Translations under genes and position numbers: made by a program | NCBI GenBank assembly: GCA_013433145.1 | Contig: CM024173.1 | Coordinates: forward strand, 12,048,322-12,112,321 | Source of the DNA: Ascaris suum | Lineage: Eukaryota; Nematoda; Chromadorea; Rhabditida; Ascarididae | Reading direction: 5' to 3' | DNA: 64,000 nt | Notes under the pieces: generated by a model | Told to the model about the DNA's origin: nothing | Database searches by the model: none | The model's input: the letters and a program-made list of their open reading frames with translations, nothing else | Shown: in pieces, positions 12,901-25,600 of the stretch | Numbering within the stretch: position 1 is the stretch's first letter | How the letters are laid out: each line of letters opens with the position of its first letter

Positions 12901-15900
12901 TACGCTTATCTGCCATATTAGAGTTCCAAAAAAATTCCGGATGACCACTCGCATTTCTTCATCCGCCTTAATCACAGTGTCAAATGATGCGATGACAGGA
13001 AACATCAACTGGTTTGCGTAATATGCATATTTCAAGATGAATTAAATCAAAGCGAACCCTCGTAAAAGCCATAGACCTCTTTCTGCTCATTGATTAAGGG
13101 TTGATGAACTTTTATCTTCTAAATTAATAAATAAGAGCGGTAAATTAGCGCCTTCAGTACGTCTTCAATTCCAGAGAACAGTCGTATCGCACACTGTCAC
13201 AAACCTACTCGTGACTATCACGAACACTTTATTTTATATCTTGATATATGTGCATTTGCGCCGTCAAACCAAGCGCGCAGGGATGCGTACACATATTAAA
13301 ATACCAAGTGCTACAATTGGGGTATGCTTTAATCACTTCATTCTCAATTCTAAATTTCACATATCTTGCGAGTGTCAACTGGATATCGCTGCGAATGTGT
13401 TTAAAGAACTAAATAGTATATCCTTTCGAAGATTTTGCATTTTCGTATGGCGAGTTCGATCAGCGTCTTAGGCATCCTATGGAAAAATCATCGAATCACT
13501 TTGGTAAATTCCTTGTTAATATGAAATGAATCTTCCACAGTCTTCAGTATACCGACGTTATGATCTATCTTTCCATTTTATTCTAACATTGTATTTTCGT
13601 CAGCACGACATACTAATTTTGAGCAGTTGTCACAATAAACCTCAGAAACATTAAGCAATAAACCCCACAATCGTAGCCACTTTTTTTTTCTATCATTTGA
13701 TCAACTTCTGGGGTAAGGTTGAAGGTACTGAATTATTTTGCACAGTGTTAGCAGAAAATCATGCAGTGTAAACATAAAGATAAGGAAGGAAAAGTGCAAG
13801 GCAGTGTGCGATATCGTACATGGAATTATCTCTAGGCAAAATTTCGTAAAGTGCAGATGACTTTACTAGTTCAAATTTCCGCTTTTGTCCGACATCGCAG
13901 CCGCCTCTAATTTTGTTAGCAAAATTCTCCATATGTTATCTACCGATGAATACTATAGGTAGACTTAAGTGATATGCTAGAATCGGAAGTTAATAAAATA
14001 AATATAGCTCCGAAAGCAAACAAAAAACATAAAAGCGAACGTTTTTGAAATACTCATATTAGAGATGCGAGATTCTGTTAGTTATTGCTCCAAATGTGTC
14101 CAAGGAAACGGAGGTATTTTCATATGCGTTAATGATGGCATTTTATGATAGAAATTTTCACTGGAACTCAAAAACACTCTCACATCATTTATACGCTAGA
14201 AATATATGTGAATAATGAATAGTTATTATTTCAAAGTCATAATCATGTAAAACATCGAGGAAGTTAAAAACATCTTTTACAATGCTTGCCGCAGACTAGA
14301 TAAGAAGAACTTCTCAAAAATTATTGGTGTTGGTAAATAAAACTTAACTGCAGAAAAATCCTCAAAGGATATCTTATTCAATCAACTTTGCCGTTTTATC
14401 TCAAACTTCTTCGATGGTGATCACCGATTTATTATTAAATAAGCTTCCAACGGCTCCATTAGTTACAATGAAATGCGGAAAATGTGACCGGAATTATTCA
14501 GAAGTCCTTTTTGTGATTATACTTTCGATACAATCAAACGTAATACTCAATTAAACATTTGGATTATTCGACAGAGTTTACTAATTGCTTGAATTGCTGA
14601 GAGAAAAAGATGCATAAGTGTAAAGATATTGCATATTTCAGATACTTATGCAAACGTGCGTCACTTGTCTTGTACTTGGTATAGCAACGATCTCCTATAT
14701 TGCAATGCAACTATGGCCTCTACCCGATTTCATGTATGTATTGTCACAAGTCACATGGCAGGCTATTAATGGTATATACTGCAGTAACTATTACTTTCCA
14801 CTTTCGCAATGCTATCATCTGTCTAAGAAACAACTATCAATGACTGAACGAGATGTTTGGGAGGAAGGAAGAGGGAGGCGAAGGAGGGATAGAAAGGCAC
14901 AGATTATCCCCCGTCGTGAACAAAACAATGTTGCAGGTAGTATGTAGAGATGACAGAAAAGAAAACAGCAAGCTCATCACTAGTTAATTAGAACAAAGAA
15001 TAACAGAGTAAAGGCTCACGATGCACGTGGAATAAAATTTACAAGCAATGCAGGCCTGTCGCAACATCAACAATATGTAAGCAGTAAATAAAGCAGAGAA
15101 ATTTATAACAAAACGACACGAAGTTGGAGGCAGGTTTGTGCGACTTGAATGATATACGATACACCATGGGCGCTATAAAGCTGCTCTAAAATGAAGTTCC
15201 TGCAACAATTATGGCAGTGTTTGAAATACGAAATTCCATACACTTATTTTACGAGAAATGAGATGTCAGACGATCGCGTTTGTGCCGACCGCCGGTTATC
15301 TGAAGAAGATCAAATCACTACTGCCTAGCAGTGCTGTTTACCGATGGTTACCGCAATTTGGTTTTCTTGGGCCGTGATATTTGCTTCTTTATGCCCTTCA
15401 CCTTCTCTGCTGGATTCGAAACTGCTCGAACTCTTCAGCAGTGAGTGAGATATGGCTGTGCTTAACAAACAAGCTGGTCTGATCTGAACAGGGCTCGTCA
15501 CTTGCCCCCTCCTTTTCTCAACCAATGTGTATCAACCTCGTCGTTGGTTCGTGCCAAGTTTGCTTGCAAGCATGGGGGATACTTCTCAGTTCTGCGATCA
15601 CCCGACACCTCAAACTTGGACAACTAAACTTTTAATGTACTCTCAAACAATATGCAGACGCGACGTAACTAAAAGAGGAATACAAAAACATCATAGGGCA
15701 TGACATGAGATAGCTGTGGTGGCTTTTTATCGATGCATTAATTAACGAGATGCGAATATATAATAAAGAGACCGCCAAGCGTCAATAATATTGACAACCA
15801 GCAATGATGAGCAAGCTGAGAAAAAGGAATTCAGTAATACAACACGGAAGATGAAAGCATGCCGACAAAGCGCAAAAGGCTTGCACGTCCATACGAACCG

Positions 15901-17206
15901 CAACGCGATTTTATTGAAACGATATACTCGCTATGGCAAGAGGTTAAATTGCACAGTTTCGTGAGTTGCTCCGTTGAGACACACCACTTCAATTTCTTGT
16001 CTCTAGCAGCTAGATAACTCACTCGCTGTTTTTGCGGCGCCCCTTGTCCCAATAGTCCTCTTCTCTCGGCTTTACGCAAATGTCTTTATTAGCATATCAA
16101 AAAAAAAAAAAAAAATCTTGATTTGCTGCCTTCCAAAGTACTACATTTTAACACACAACATCTATACGATTAGCGAAAACAACAAGCGATTGCTTCCATT
16201 CGAAATTTATGCGCAATTAAGGTTTGATGCATTCCGTTTTCTTTACTTAACTCTAAAATGTTAGCAGGAAAAACATCATGTTGCATGTTTATTGTAATAG
16301 TTTGCGCTTACTTAGCTGCCTATTCTCTATGCTGCAGTATGGTTCACTATGCGCTATCGATAGCTGTAGCAAGAAATTGAAGAGTGTAAAAGGACGATAT
16401 GTGTTAGCATCTATGCATATAATCCTTTTTTGCCCCATGCGGCATGGTTCATCCAGATGTGCGTTCATAATTCTCTCCTTTTTTTTTCAAGTCTAATTGA
16501 AATATTTGAATGCTGCTCTTTGAACATGCTCATCATAACATAATGAAAAAAAAACCTGCAAAAATCTAAATTTAAATCGGAGAATAAAAAATCTTCGAAT
16601 TCTTCGTGTGGATACTCCACCTGCGCACCTTTCCATAACAGTAGCGGTATGATAAAGTTTCCTTCTCCTCACAAGTAATAGTGGTGAAACAAACGATAAC
16701 TTGTTTCGCGAATTGGACGTGATGAAACATATGGCGAATAACATTTTCAAGAGAAAGAAAAGCCACTGTGCATAATAGCTAAATGCTGCTCATCTCGTCT
16801 CCCTCCCACCCTCCCTCCTCATCCTCCCATATATTTTAAGTCTGGTCATAAGCGCCATTAGTTGTGTCAAATCGGAGAAAGATTTGAAAACGCTATTCCT
16901 AGCAAGCACCTCACCTTGTCACGGACATGGAATAAAAGTCAAGAGGGGAGGGGGGGGGGGGGGAGGGAAGGAGGAGTGTCAATGTCGTAATCGCTGCCGA
17001 CTAATTAGGAACGTGATCGAACGCTAGATTTTCATAGTTTAGGTTCCAAACTCCTCAACATAGCGAGTGGTGCATTAAAGCGCAATCCATTTACAGGTGG
17101 TAATTCAATTATATATATTTGTTTGAATCGGACTATTCGACATCGCGTAAAATCGAAATTATGCCGTCGATATGGCAACAGAAGTTATGGTTTCTCGCTA
17201 AAGTAG
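6931..17206 (+). CDS. SRT-class nematode chemoreceptor (7TM), 7 exons, 317 aa
   Basis: Exons: 6931-7053, 9063-9264, 10214-10296, 11172-11330, 13175-13321, 14642-14771, 17097-17206 (stop TAG); phases agree at all six junctions. The product is a seven-transmembrane receptor of the nematode serpentine class T family, expected in the membrane of sensory neurons. The N-terminus carries NST and NVT glycosylation sequons. TM1 lies near residues 30-55, TM2 follows the NSCFK motif, and TM3 runs into WCCYATL...LAFNRY, the family's TM3 hallmark. TM4 follows RRTWYW, TM5 starts at HTVTN, TM6 contains the SYIAMQ motif, and TM7 spans VTWQAING to IIYICLNRTIR, the usual SRT end. The length is slightly short for the family because the N-terminus is short. 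The start is chosen because the ATG lies 8 nt after an acceptor (catttacag) with no recognisable exon before it; an upstream exon cannot be excluded. Donors of introns 3 and 4 are GTTAGT. The ligand is unknown. Family assignment rests on recalled motifs, not a search. Confidence 0.85.
8231..8308. repeat. near-perfect hairpin, 35-nt arms, short loop
   Basis: The arm starting aatttatgaggcttttgcat is repeated inverted to cctcataaatt at 8308; the only difference is one extra A/T in the run near the top. The loop is about 7 nt. It lies in intron 1 of the SRT gene. It could be a fold-back element, a source of small RNA, or an assembly artefact. Confidence 0.85.
9330..9341 (+). repeat. poly-G run, 12 G, in SRT intron 2
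   Basis: Pure G run inside a purine-rich stretch (about 9319-9358) on the coding strand. Confidence 0.95.
9765..9788. repeat. poly-T run, 24 T
   Basis: Homopolymer in SRT intron 2; no function proposed. Confidence 0.95.
10761..10820. repeat. tandem duplication, about 26-bp unit, two copies
   Basis: ATTGCACTATGAAACCCCA followed by ACAGTTC occurs twice in succession; the second copy carries five extra bases. It is in intron 3 of the SRT gene. Confidence 0.7.
11869..11884 (+). repeat. poly-G run, 16 G, in SRT intron 4
   Basis: Pure G run followed by about 50 bp of purine-rich sequence on the coding strand. Confidence 0.95.
14913..16040. repeat. 1.1-kb dispersed repeat, copy 1 (intron 6 of the SRT gene)
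   Basis: This stretch is nearly identical to 32015-33132 in the same orientation, with scattered substitutions and small indels. Both start near gtcgt-aacaaaac and lose similarity after ctagcagct-gataa. It encodes no recognisable transposase or polymerase; a minus-strand frame of 62-66 residues starting MVEKRRGQV is present in both copies. No clear terminal inverted repeats were seen. It is probably a non-autonomous mobile element or a remnant of a larger one. Confidence 0.85.
16950..16963 (+). repeat. poly-G run, 14 G, in SRT intron 6
   Basis: Pure G run flanked by AGAGGGGA and AGGGAAGGAGGAG on the coding strand, about 130 bp before the last exon. Confidence 0.95.
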
Positions 17207-20200
17207 ATAGGAAACGCAACAAAGAAACAAAAAACGAGAGAACTTCGCAATCTCAGGAAGATGGCAATTGAATACTAAACAAACGAGAGGAGCATAGATT
17301 TCACGCCATAAAAGCTTCCGAGTGAAAGACGAACCCAGAAATTCATTGTTCACGTTCCAGGTAAGGTTAAAGCGTAAGTTGTTGAACATATAGAACAACT
17401 GCAAGTGCCACATGTATTGAAAAGACATTCTTGATCTTTTCACTGTTGTCAAAAATGTTTTATGAAAGCATATAAATCATTAGCTATTTGTTCAAATACA
17501 CTAGTTTCCTCTTAAGAGAAAATGGATTACTTGACCTCTAGTTGACTCATGTTTGAAATAGCTGCTCGAAATATTAGAGCATCTGCGGCCACCGTTGAGG
17601 CGATTTCCACTGCTGCATCCCGTTTTTGTTTAGAACGCTTTTCGATTGTCGAGAGGACTGCCAATTTATTTCGAACATTTTGACTGTTAGTCCTGTTGAT
17701 GTATTTTTTAATCACATTTGTGACCAACAATCCCACTGATTCATTAGTTCATGCTCATCTATTTACTTCATTGCCTTATTGCTGTTGACATCGCGCAATT
17801 TTCGGTTTCCTATTTTTTGCGTTAACTTGCCAAACGAGCTAAACATCTTTGAGAGATGATATTTACCTATCTAATTTAACGAGCTCGTTAATCTTCTCAG
17901 GAACTACCCTCTTAGTTGTTTCTTTGTTCGTTTTTTTGTTTCGAGAAAAATAATTGTGCATCCGAATTGTTCAATTTGTTGCATCTATTGTTCCGGCGTT
18001 TACACTTGTAAAAATTTTCATTTGTACTATGGATACGATTGTTAATATTGTTGTATTCCGTATTTAAATGTGTCGAAATTCTTATGATATTGTGTATAAA
18101 GTGCTTTAATATCATATTTCTATATAATGTATGCAATGATTAACTCGTCCTTCTCATGAACTACGATGAAGTGCAAATGAAGTGCCACGACTAAACGCAA
18201 AGTAACTCATTTAAATGTGTAACATCATCCAGAAAGAATGCATTAAAAATTTAGAGGAAAGAAAGGATATAAGCTACTGCATGCGAAGTGATATTTTCTA
18301 AACACTTCCAATCCTTAAAAAAAAACAAAACAAACGCTTTCAATTGATCGTTTTGTTGATATTTCTCGCTCAATCTTTCCATGATCTCGCCTGAGCAAAA
18401 AAAAAGTGAAAAAAAAACAACCAAAGTCGTTGGAAGAATATACGCTTTTTGCAATTCTAATTGTAACATCAATAGCACACGTTAACTCTCAACATCTAAT
18501 GACGCATTTGCAGTTCCACTTAGTCATATTCTAGTCGAAACAGTGAGAAAGACTTTTTAGTCATTTTAATATTCAATCCGATTCTCTATGAAAAAAATTT
18601 AAAGTGCATTTGAATATCGCTAACTAACGCCGAAGACGATCCAGCAGGTGAAAAGTAAGCGATGGCGATAAACTTATGATGTTTAAAATAAATACATACA
18701 TCACATTTTGCCCATATAATGCTATGCTACTGACTTTTGTATAATACATGTAGCTTTAAGCTTAAGATTGTAAAAATTTGTTTGCTTTTAGAACGCAAGC
18801 TTGCCAAATGTCTAAGAGGGATCAGATGCATTCCAGGAAATTTCCGATTTGATGGACCGTTACGGTCATGCCACGTATGTTAATGCCTACATATGCATTT
18901 ATGCTTGTAAAAATGGACGGTGTCTCTGAAATTGGAGGTAAGAAATTCATCGGTTACACATAGTTCGTGATATAAGGGACCCTCCATATCAATTTCAAGT
19001 TGACTATTTAATGATGAATGAAATGCAGTTTACGGCCGACTAACCCGGAACAGGTGGAAACGTATGCCACAAGGTCACATACAATCTACACTGTTGTAAG
19101 CACTCTTTTCAGATAAATAACGCCATCAACTGCAGATGAACATTCACAATTACGCAGCAATGTATTCATCTTTGACTGAACCTTATGCATAAAAAAGAAG
19201 ACGGAAAATTAAAGCTAAAGCTGACCATTGTAATATGGTTGATCTCTACGGCGTAAAAATTTTGATGAGAACGACTGAAATCAATCGTTCCACGATTGTA
19301 CTCTTCCTTCTGTACACTTTAGTAACGATCATTTACTTGCCCATATGGTTTCCAATTTGCTTTTAAAATTTTCCGCATTTCATCTCCTTCGATACTAAAG
19401 ACGATCAACATTCGTGATCTCGTGCTGCTTTCTATGCCTGGAAAGTTTAGTCGTAATTTAGCCTCTTCCTTATACCACTATCACATATGAAACACATGTT
19501 TCACTGTTCTCGCTGCTTCCTCTCATCAAATGAAGCTTCCAGCTTGTGATAAAGAGCTTCGCTTTTAAAAGAGTTGGTCTGGTCATTTCTGGAACAACTA
19601 TCCTCAATTCCAATAAGTGGCTGGATTTTTCTTTGCACTCTTTCATCGCTTCCTCTCTATTCGTGCGTACGAACTGGTATCTGAATTCGAGCGGCGGTAA
19701 AAAGTTTGCCCTTCACCCCGACAGATGCTTGCAGCATAAGTTTCATTCCTTAATTTTCTTCTATAACTCTTAGTGTATCCCACCTAATTATGGCTAAACT
19801 TCATCACGTAATTAAAATACAGTTACGCAACATCAATAAAGTGATCTCCGCTCATACGTGGTAGGAATTTAAGCGTCAGGAAAGCGCAAGTTTATTTTAT
19901 TCAAAACCTACAAGTTTTATTTTTTTAATGATTAACTGCAAGTGACGACGCATGTATTCCAACAATCTAAGAAATTCCAAAGATTTTGCGAAGGAGAAAA
20001 ATACCACAATAGACGGATAGTCTTTTTTTTCAGTCCAGAGGAAATATTCGCTGTTTAAAACATTAGGCTTAGTATGTATTCATTAAAATTCGGTTGTTGT
20101 TTCTTGCGTTATTGGCAAGCTCAATCTAACATACTTTCACATACGAAAACAAATAAGCAGACGGGGGAAACAAACGTGCACTTAAGCACACACACAAACA

Positions 20201-22599
20201 CACATGAGCATGACTCCTCATATTGTGCATGCTGCAGCAAGTTGTAAGGCAAAAAACTAGCTTCAAAATCAGTTTCAAAAACGGTATGTGATGTTTAAAA
20301 ACCCATAAAAATGGATTAAGCGCGCAAATTATTTGCATCCGAAATTTATACTACTAGTTTTTCGTTTTCAGCGTTCTTCCCACAATGAAATAAGAGAGCG
20401 CTCGTTATATTTAAGTATCGATACCAGGGAGATATTAAATCGATTGATATTCTTGAAAAAAGAAAGAAATTTGGCTGCATGGGCGTATCATTTCCACTCA
20501 ATAATAATCCTTCCGTTATAATCCGCTTCTCGATGCGCATAGATTTTCATGCAATCATGCAATCCAATCGATGCAAATGAAATTGCCAATGAATTCATTG
20601 CGTCTAGCTTTTGTTTTCAGTAAACGTTAGCATGGGCAATGAACCTCTGTAGCTTACAAAACTCCAAGCAAGCTCAGCGATCGTTTGGTGAAAAATTCGT
20701 TTTCTGTGAAATAGGAACGATCTTTCCCTCTATTTTTCAAAAATTCTGGCTCAGAGTCGATTATGCGCCTTTAAATTTATATTCTTCTAATCATCAACCA
20801 TTCCGGTCGTTCGTAATATTCTACTTCGATTGAATTTCTGAGTGCTCTATACGTAAAAGTTGTAAGGATGGAGTACTTACCCACTAATTGGTCATAGAGA
20901 TTTCCTCCTTTCATAATATGATCGCTCAATGTTTATTACAACGTGCAGTTTTGGCAGATCTCTTGTTGGGTTTTTGCAAAATTTAGCCATCAAATAATGA
21001 ATGAAAGAATCGGCTGATTTACATTTTTTTCGCCTATGATGGCTTAAAATTGAGTGAGGCGTTAAGTCGAGTAATCGCACCAGAAGGTTGCATTTTTTAA
21101 TGAGCGGTAAGGTAACTAGGCTTACTTTAGTTTTGGCGCATTTCACGGTCGTTTCGATTTGGTGGCATTTTGCAACGTGAACAGACACGCGAAAATAATT
21201 CAACTTCCCACGAGAAGTTCAGAGCATCAGATTTAACTTCGTATTTCTGTAAACGTTTCTCGATTTTCTCGTATGTTATTGAAACTCAAAAGCATCTCAG
21301 AATTTGCAAGTCAAATGTCGATTTTTTTTTTGATTCTCCAATAGAATGTTTCCCAGAGAGCTTTGCTTCGTTTTCTTATGCATTTGCTAAAACTTTTTTT
21401 TTTCCAAAATTGCATTATTACTATATAGTGCTCGTGCATACTCACCTACTCGTCTGTTTCCCCAGTTGTTTACGAACTCCGAGCATGGGCTTAGGAAATT
21501 TGTTAGTTGCAAAGCGCATCACATATAGAATTTTTAACCTCTAAATAACGATGAATTAAGAGGATGCCGAAAAGTTTTTGAAAAAAAATATCAAAATTTT
21601 CGAAGAAATTATCATGCAATTTTTAATTTTCATTTCACATTATTTTGGTGAGCCATATTCCCGATATTAATGCAGGCAATCGCTGTAGCTGAAATAGAAG
21701 CCATTTTCTTTCTAATAGCATTATTTTCTATAACTTATCACATTGGTCACATGAGTGAAATATGAAAAACGCACATTGTATTAGCTAGTCTGAGATAATT
21801 CTCCTTTTGTTGCATACAGCAGAATAAGTCCAAATATATCAATTCTCTTGATGCGCTTTTCTAGCCATTTGCGCGCAAGGAGCACTTCACGACGATCGCC
21901 TTTAACAAACCAATTATTGCTTCATCGATCAACTAACCCTCAATTATGATAATATTAGAATGAATTTCATCAAAATTTCAAATTTCATTGATATTTTGAT
22001 AAAAATTCCTATTGTTATGCCTATAGTTGCACTAACACCAACAAATAAACAACCATCTCTATTGTTTTTGCGGTCACCATCACCGACGTCTTAATTTCTT
22101 CCCAACCAGTCTATTTTTCTGTTCTATTGACCAAAGGTGACAATGCGATGCTGGTTTAAGACCGCAATTCGTCTCTTCTGTGTAGTGTTTGCGCAAATGC
22201 CTTTTATATTGATCGTGTTTTTTTTTGGAGCGAATAACGCACGCACTGATCGTTTTTAGCAGTAAAGCTTTACAGTTCCTGTTATGAAAATGATGTTTAG
22301 AACTTCATTTGTATTCTATGGCACATAGTCCCCTCCTCTACCTAATCCGCGGCGCTGTCAGACGTATGAATTGATCAGAACTTATTGGTAAAGTTGTATG
22401 TGCATATTACATGAATAGTTGCTGAGCAAGTCTAATTTACCTTAAAATAAAGCGTTTGGTATAACAAGTGTTGTGCTAATCACAGTAAGTTGTGAAGTGA
22501 CGCGAGCAAATGCACGGTATTACCTCATCACATTATAACAGATTTTTCATCTTTGCCGCATTACATCAAGTGAAATACCTGTTCAATGTGTTCGTTGAA
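17207..22599. other. intergenic region between SRT gene and glt
   Basis: AT-rich without a supported gene. One short segment (about 18793-18942) has an acceptor-like gcttttag and a donor GTAAGA, with an ATG frame of 24 residues, but nothing to join it to. A 124-codon frame at 21170-21544 is low-complexity and has no exon signals. Likely contains the glt promoter. Confidence 0.5.
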
Positions 22600-22625
22600 G
22601 GTTGTTTCCTATTCAGGAGTTACGA
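22600..22625 (+). promoter_or_regulatory. probable spliced-leader acceptor of the glt gene
   Basis: A pyrimidine-rich stretch gttgtttcctattcag ends at 22616, and the ATG of the transporter follows after 9 nt. The protein from this ATG begins with a basic cluster and TM1 exactly as SLC1 proteins do, so no upstream coding exon is needed. Confidence 0.6.
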
Positions 22626-25600
22626 ATGAAGAGACGCGTTGTGCGTCGACTGTGCGTGAACAATTTATTGCTCGTTCTAACAATATCGTCCGTTTTTATC
22701 GGTCTTATTCTTGGCTTTATTCTTCGTCCGTTTAATCTTTCCGATGAAGCATGTCTTCTCATCAATTTCCCCGGTGAAATCTTCTTACAAGTTCTAAAAA
22801 TGATGATTCTACCGCTGATTTTCTCATCCCTTATTTCTGGTAAGTTACCTTGTTTTCCTATTTAAACAAATGCCTTATGGTTATCGCTACGATTTCAGTA
22901 GAACAGCGCATCTATTTGATCAAATGCGATTGTGTGTGTGTGTGTCTGTGTGCGTGTGTGTGTGTGTATGTGTGTGTCGTGTGCGTGTATGTATGTGTGT
23001 GCGTGTGTGTGTGTGTATGTGTGTGTGTATGTTGTGTATGTGTGTGTGCTTGCGCGCATATATGCGTGTGCGCGCTTGTATGTGTTTGTGCTCTTTAAAG
23101 GCATTTGAAAGATGAACAAAATTTTCAGCGCTTGCACAAATGGACGCAAGTGAATCCGGACAAATGGGTATCACGACAGTTGTATATTACATTGTTACAG
23201 CAGCATTATCGACGATTGTGAGCCTGTTCTCTTCTTTAAATAGCTCTTAGTAGTTGTTTTGCTTATTTGAATGAATTCTGGTTGTCAACTATCCCTTGAT
23301 GCATCTGAAGAAAAATTTAACGGATTGCTGAGTGCAGTTAGTCTTCCTTCCAATTGGACGAGTGCGAGCAACTGCCAAATCACAAATGTGCTAAAACTAT
23401 CAAAAAATTTATAGGTATTGCTCCTTTATCTAGGAGGACATAAAGAACGCAAGAAGATCTGGCGGAGAAGGAGGCGGTGGAAAGGGGGGGGGGGTTGGAG
23501 GGTGAGACACAAAAAAACTGGGTTAAAAAGCAAAAAACATGAAAATTCAATGTCCGATTTTCTGCCAGATCTTGCTATTGCTGTTTCATGCATGCAAGCT
23601 GTTCTAAACATACAATTTCTCAGTCAGTGGACGAATGCTTTGTTTAACTGGTCAGATCTTGCGCAAGATATGCCATGAAAATGAAGCAATTGCAGACCTA
23701 AGTGCTTCAGACTTAGCTTTACCCACAGTGTACGAAGTTTTCATAAAATTCAACAGGAAACTGATTCCCTTGATGGCATGGTGGTCGTGTGTACATCTAC
23801 CTTCAACAAATGCCAAATTGATTTTTCAAGGTAGGGGGTAAACTTTGAAATCAATAAGTGATTGGAGAGAGCGTAGCGAAAAAAATAGTATTAAGGTGAA
23901 CAAAGAAAAGCGGCGATTCACGAAATGTCATCCATAAGCTGTTCAAGTCAAACGATCCTTAAGCAATCCGAAAAATTTTGCTCGCGATTTATTATACAAC
24001 CACCATAAAACTTACGTTATACAACCACCAACTCATCAAATCGTTCTTCCTACCACCAAAATCATTTCGTTTTGCCGTCTGTGCAAACTTTATACAACCA
24101 GACGATAAAATTAAACGGAGGAATTTAAACATCAGACTACGACGGATCAAGTATTTTCTCGCGCGATAGCTCACGCCAGTAGTAAACGTTCTAAGTCAAA
24201 ATCTGTGCATTACTGACGGCATTCTATTTGCAGGTTTGAAAATAAACCAAAAACAAATGGAGAAGTCTGCTAAACGCCTGACATGATACGCGAATTTGCA
24301 TTCTTTTTATTTGACTAGCCAATTTCACATTTTCTCAGTTGGCAGGAAATTTTTCCAAGAACCAGTACATTTTTGTTACATTTGAATCGACAGCTCTCTC
24401 AAATTTCTCATAGAAAGTTTTTTTTTTTTTGCGATCGGAAAAATGAGAAATGAAAATCAACCGATTTAAGATGAAAGCAAATATTTTTCTCGCCTTCAGT
24501 ACCTATATCGCATACTAATTTTGATGAATTTGTGGAAAATATGATGGAGAAAGTCACTGTATTATAGAAATTATACCGAAGCTTCATAACTCCTGCTTTT
24601 ATGACCCCCTTGTATGGCCTTTTGTAACCCACAGGCAGGACGTCGCCATATGCGCCTTTGCAAAATAGGCTGATCAATGTGCATGAAGAAAGAGCACTAA
24701 TATATTTTGCGCATTTTCCTTCGCTAAGGAGGAATTAATTTTGCGCTCAAAGAGTTCAATCATTCTCTGTACTAGTAAGTTTCCAAACATGAATCAGAGA
24801 GACTTTTGGTAGGTTGGAATCGCATTGGTGCTGTCAATTCATCCTGGAGATCCAACGATAAAGAGTGGTTGGTTGGACGCACTTCCCGAAGAAGCAGAAG
24901 TTTCTGCGCTGGATACATTTCTGGATATGGTCAGGTAGCACTTTTGCGCCTTGAGGAAAAGGAAAAAAGTTGCGGAAACTGTTGGCGTCATGCTACAATA
25001 GAGTTCGATCATAGTACGGAGCATAATTTTGGGGGCACACAGAAATGGACACTCTAGAACGTCCTTGATCACTGAGTGTTAACTTGAGGCACAGGGAGGC
25101 AAGCCTGACCGTTCAAAATATCCGGTAGAATCTTTATTCGTGCATGGGGTCGTGAGCAGCAAAAGGAGGTCATCAATGGTGTATGTCGACCCTGCTGAAC
25201 GTCTTACGAGGCGATTTTGCGCTTTCGAAGATGGATTTTGCAATTTCCCAAGGTGCTCTGCTTAGCTCAGGAGGATCTCCGTTTCAGGAATATGTTCCCG
25301 GAAAACATCCTCCAAGCAAGCTTTCAACGTGTACAGACGTCTTATACTCTTGTTAAGCCAACCTTCAAAAAGATCTCAAAAAATACGACAGTGGAGATGA
25401 TTCCAAAGGTTGTAAAAACGATCGAATCTGCAAGAGGCACCAATGTACTCGGTAAGCAAGAACGGCTTCTATTAAGGACTGAAGCCAGCGCTAGATGCGC
25501 AATTTTTTTTGGAGAACAAATTTTTTCAAACACTAGACTAGTAATTTATAGGTTTTGTTATGTATATAGCTCACGACCACCTCACTGTGAGCCTTCGCTC

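Noticed and set aside
15325..15525. Minus-strand frame MVEKRRGQV... as a gene
   Set aside because: It is part of the dispersed repeat, differs in length between the two copies, and has no known domain.
18793..18942. Possible exon between the SRT gene and glt
   Set aside because: The acceptor and donor look good, but frames from the acceptor are stopped and the 24-residue ATG frame has no partner or motif.
21170..21544. 124-codon open frame on plus
   Set aside because: Phe/Ser-rich, low-complexity translation of AT-rich DNA with no flanking exon signals or family motif.
22850..23174. Open frames on both strands through the GT repeat
   Set aside because: Cys-Val and Thr-His dipeptide repeats from the microsatellite inside glt intron 1.
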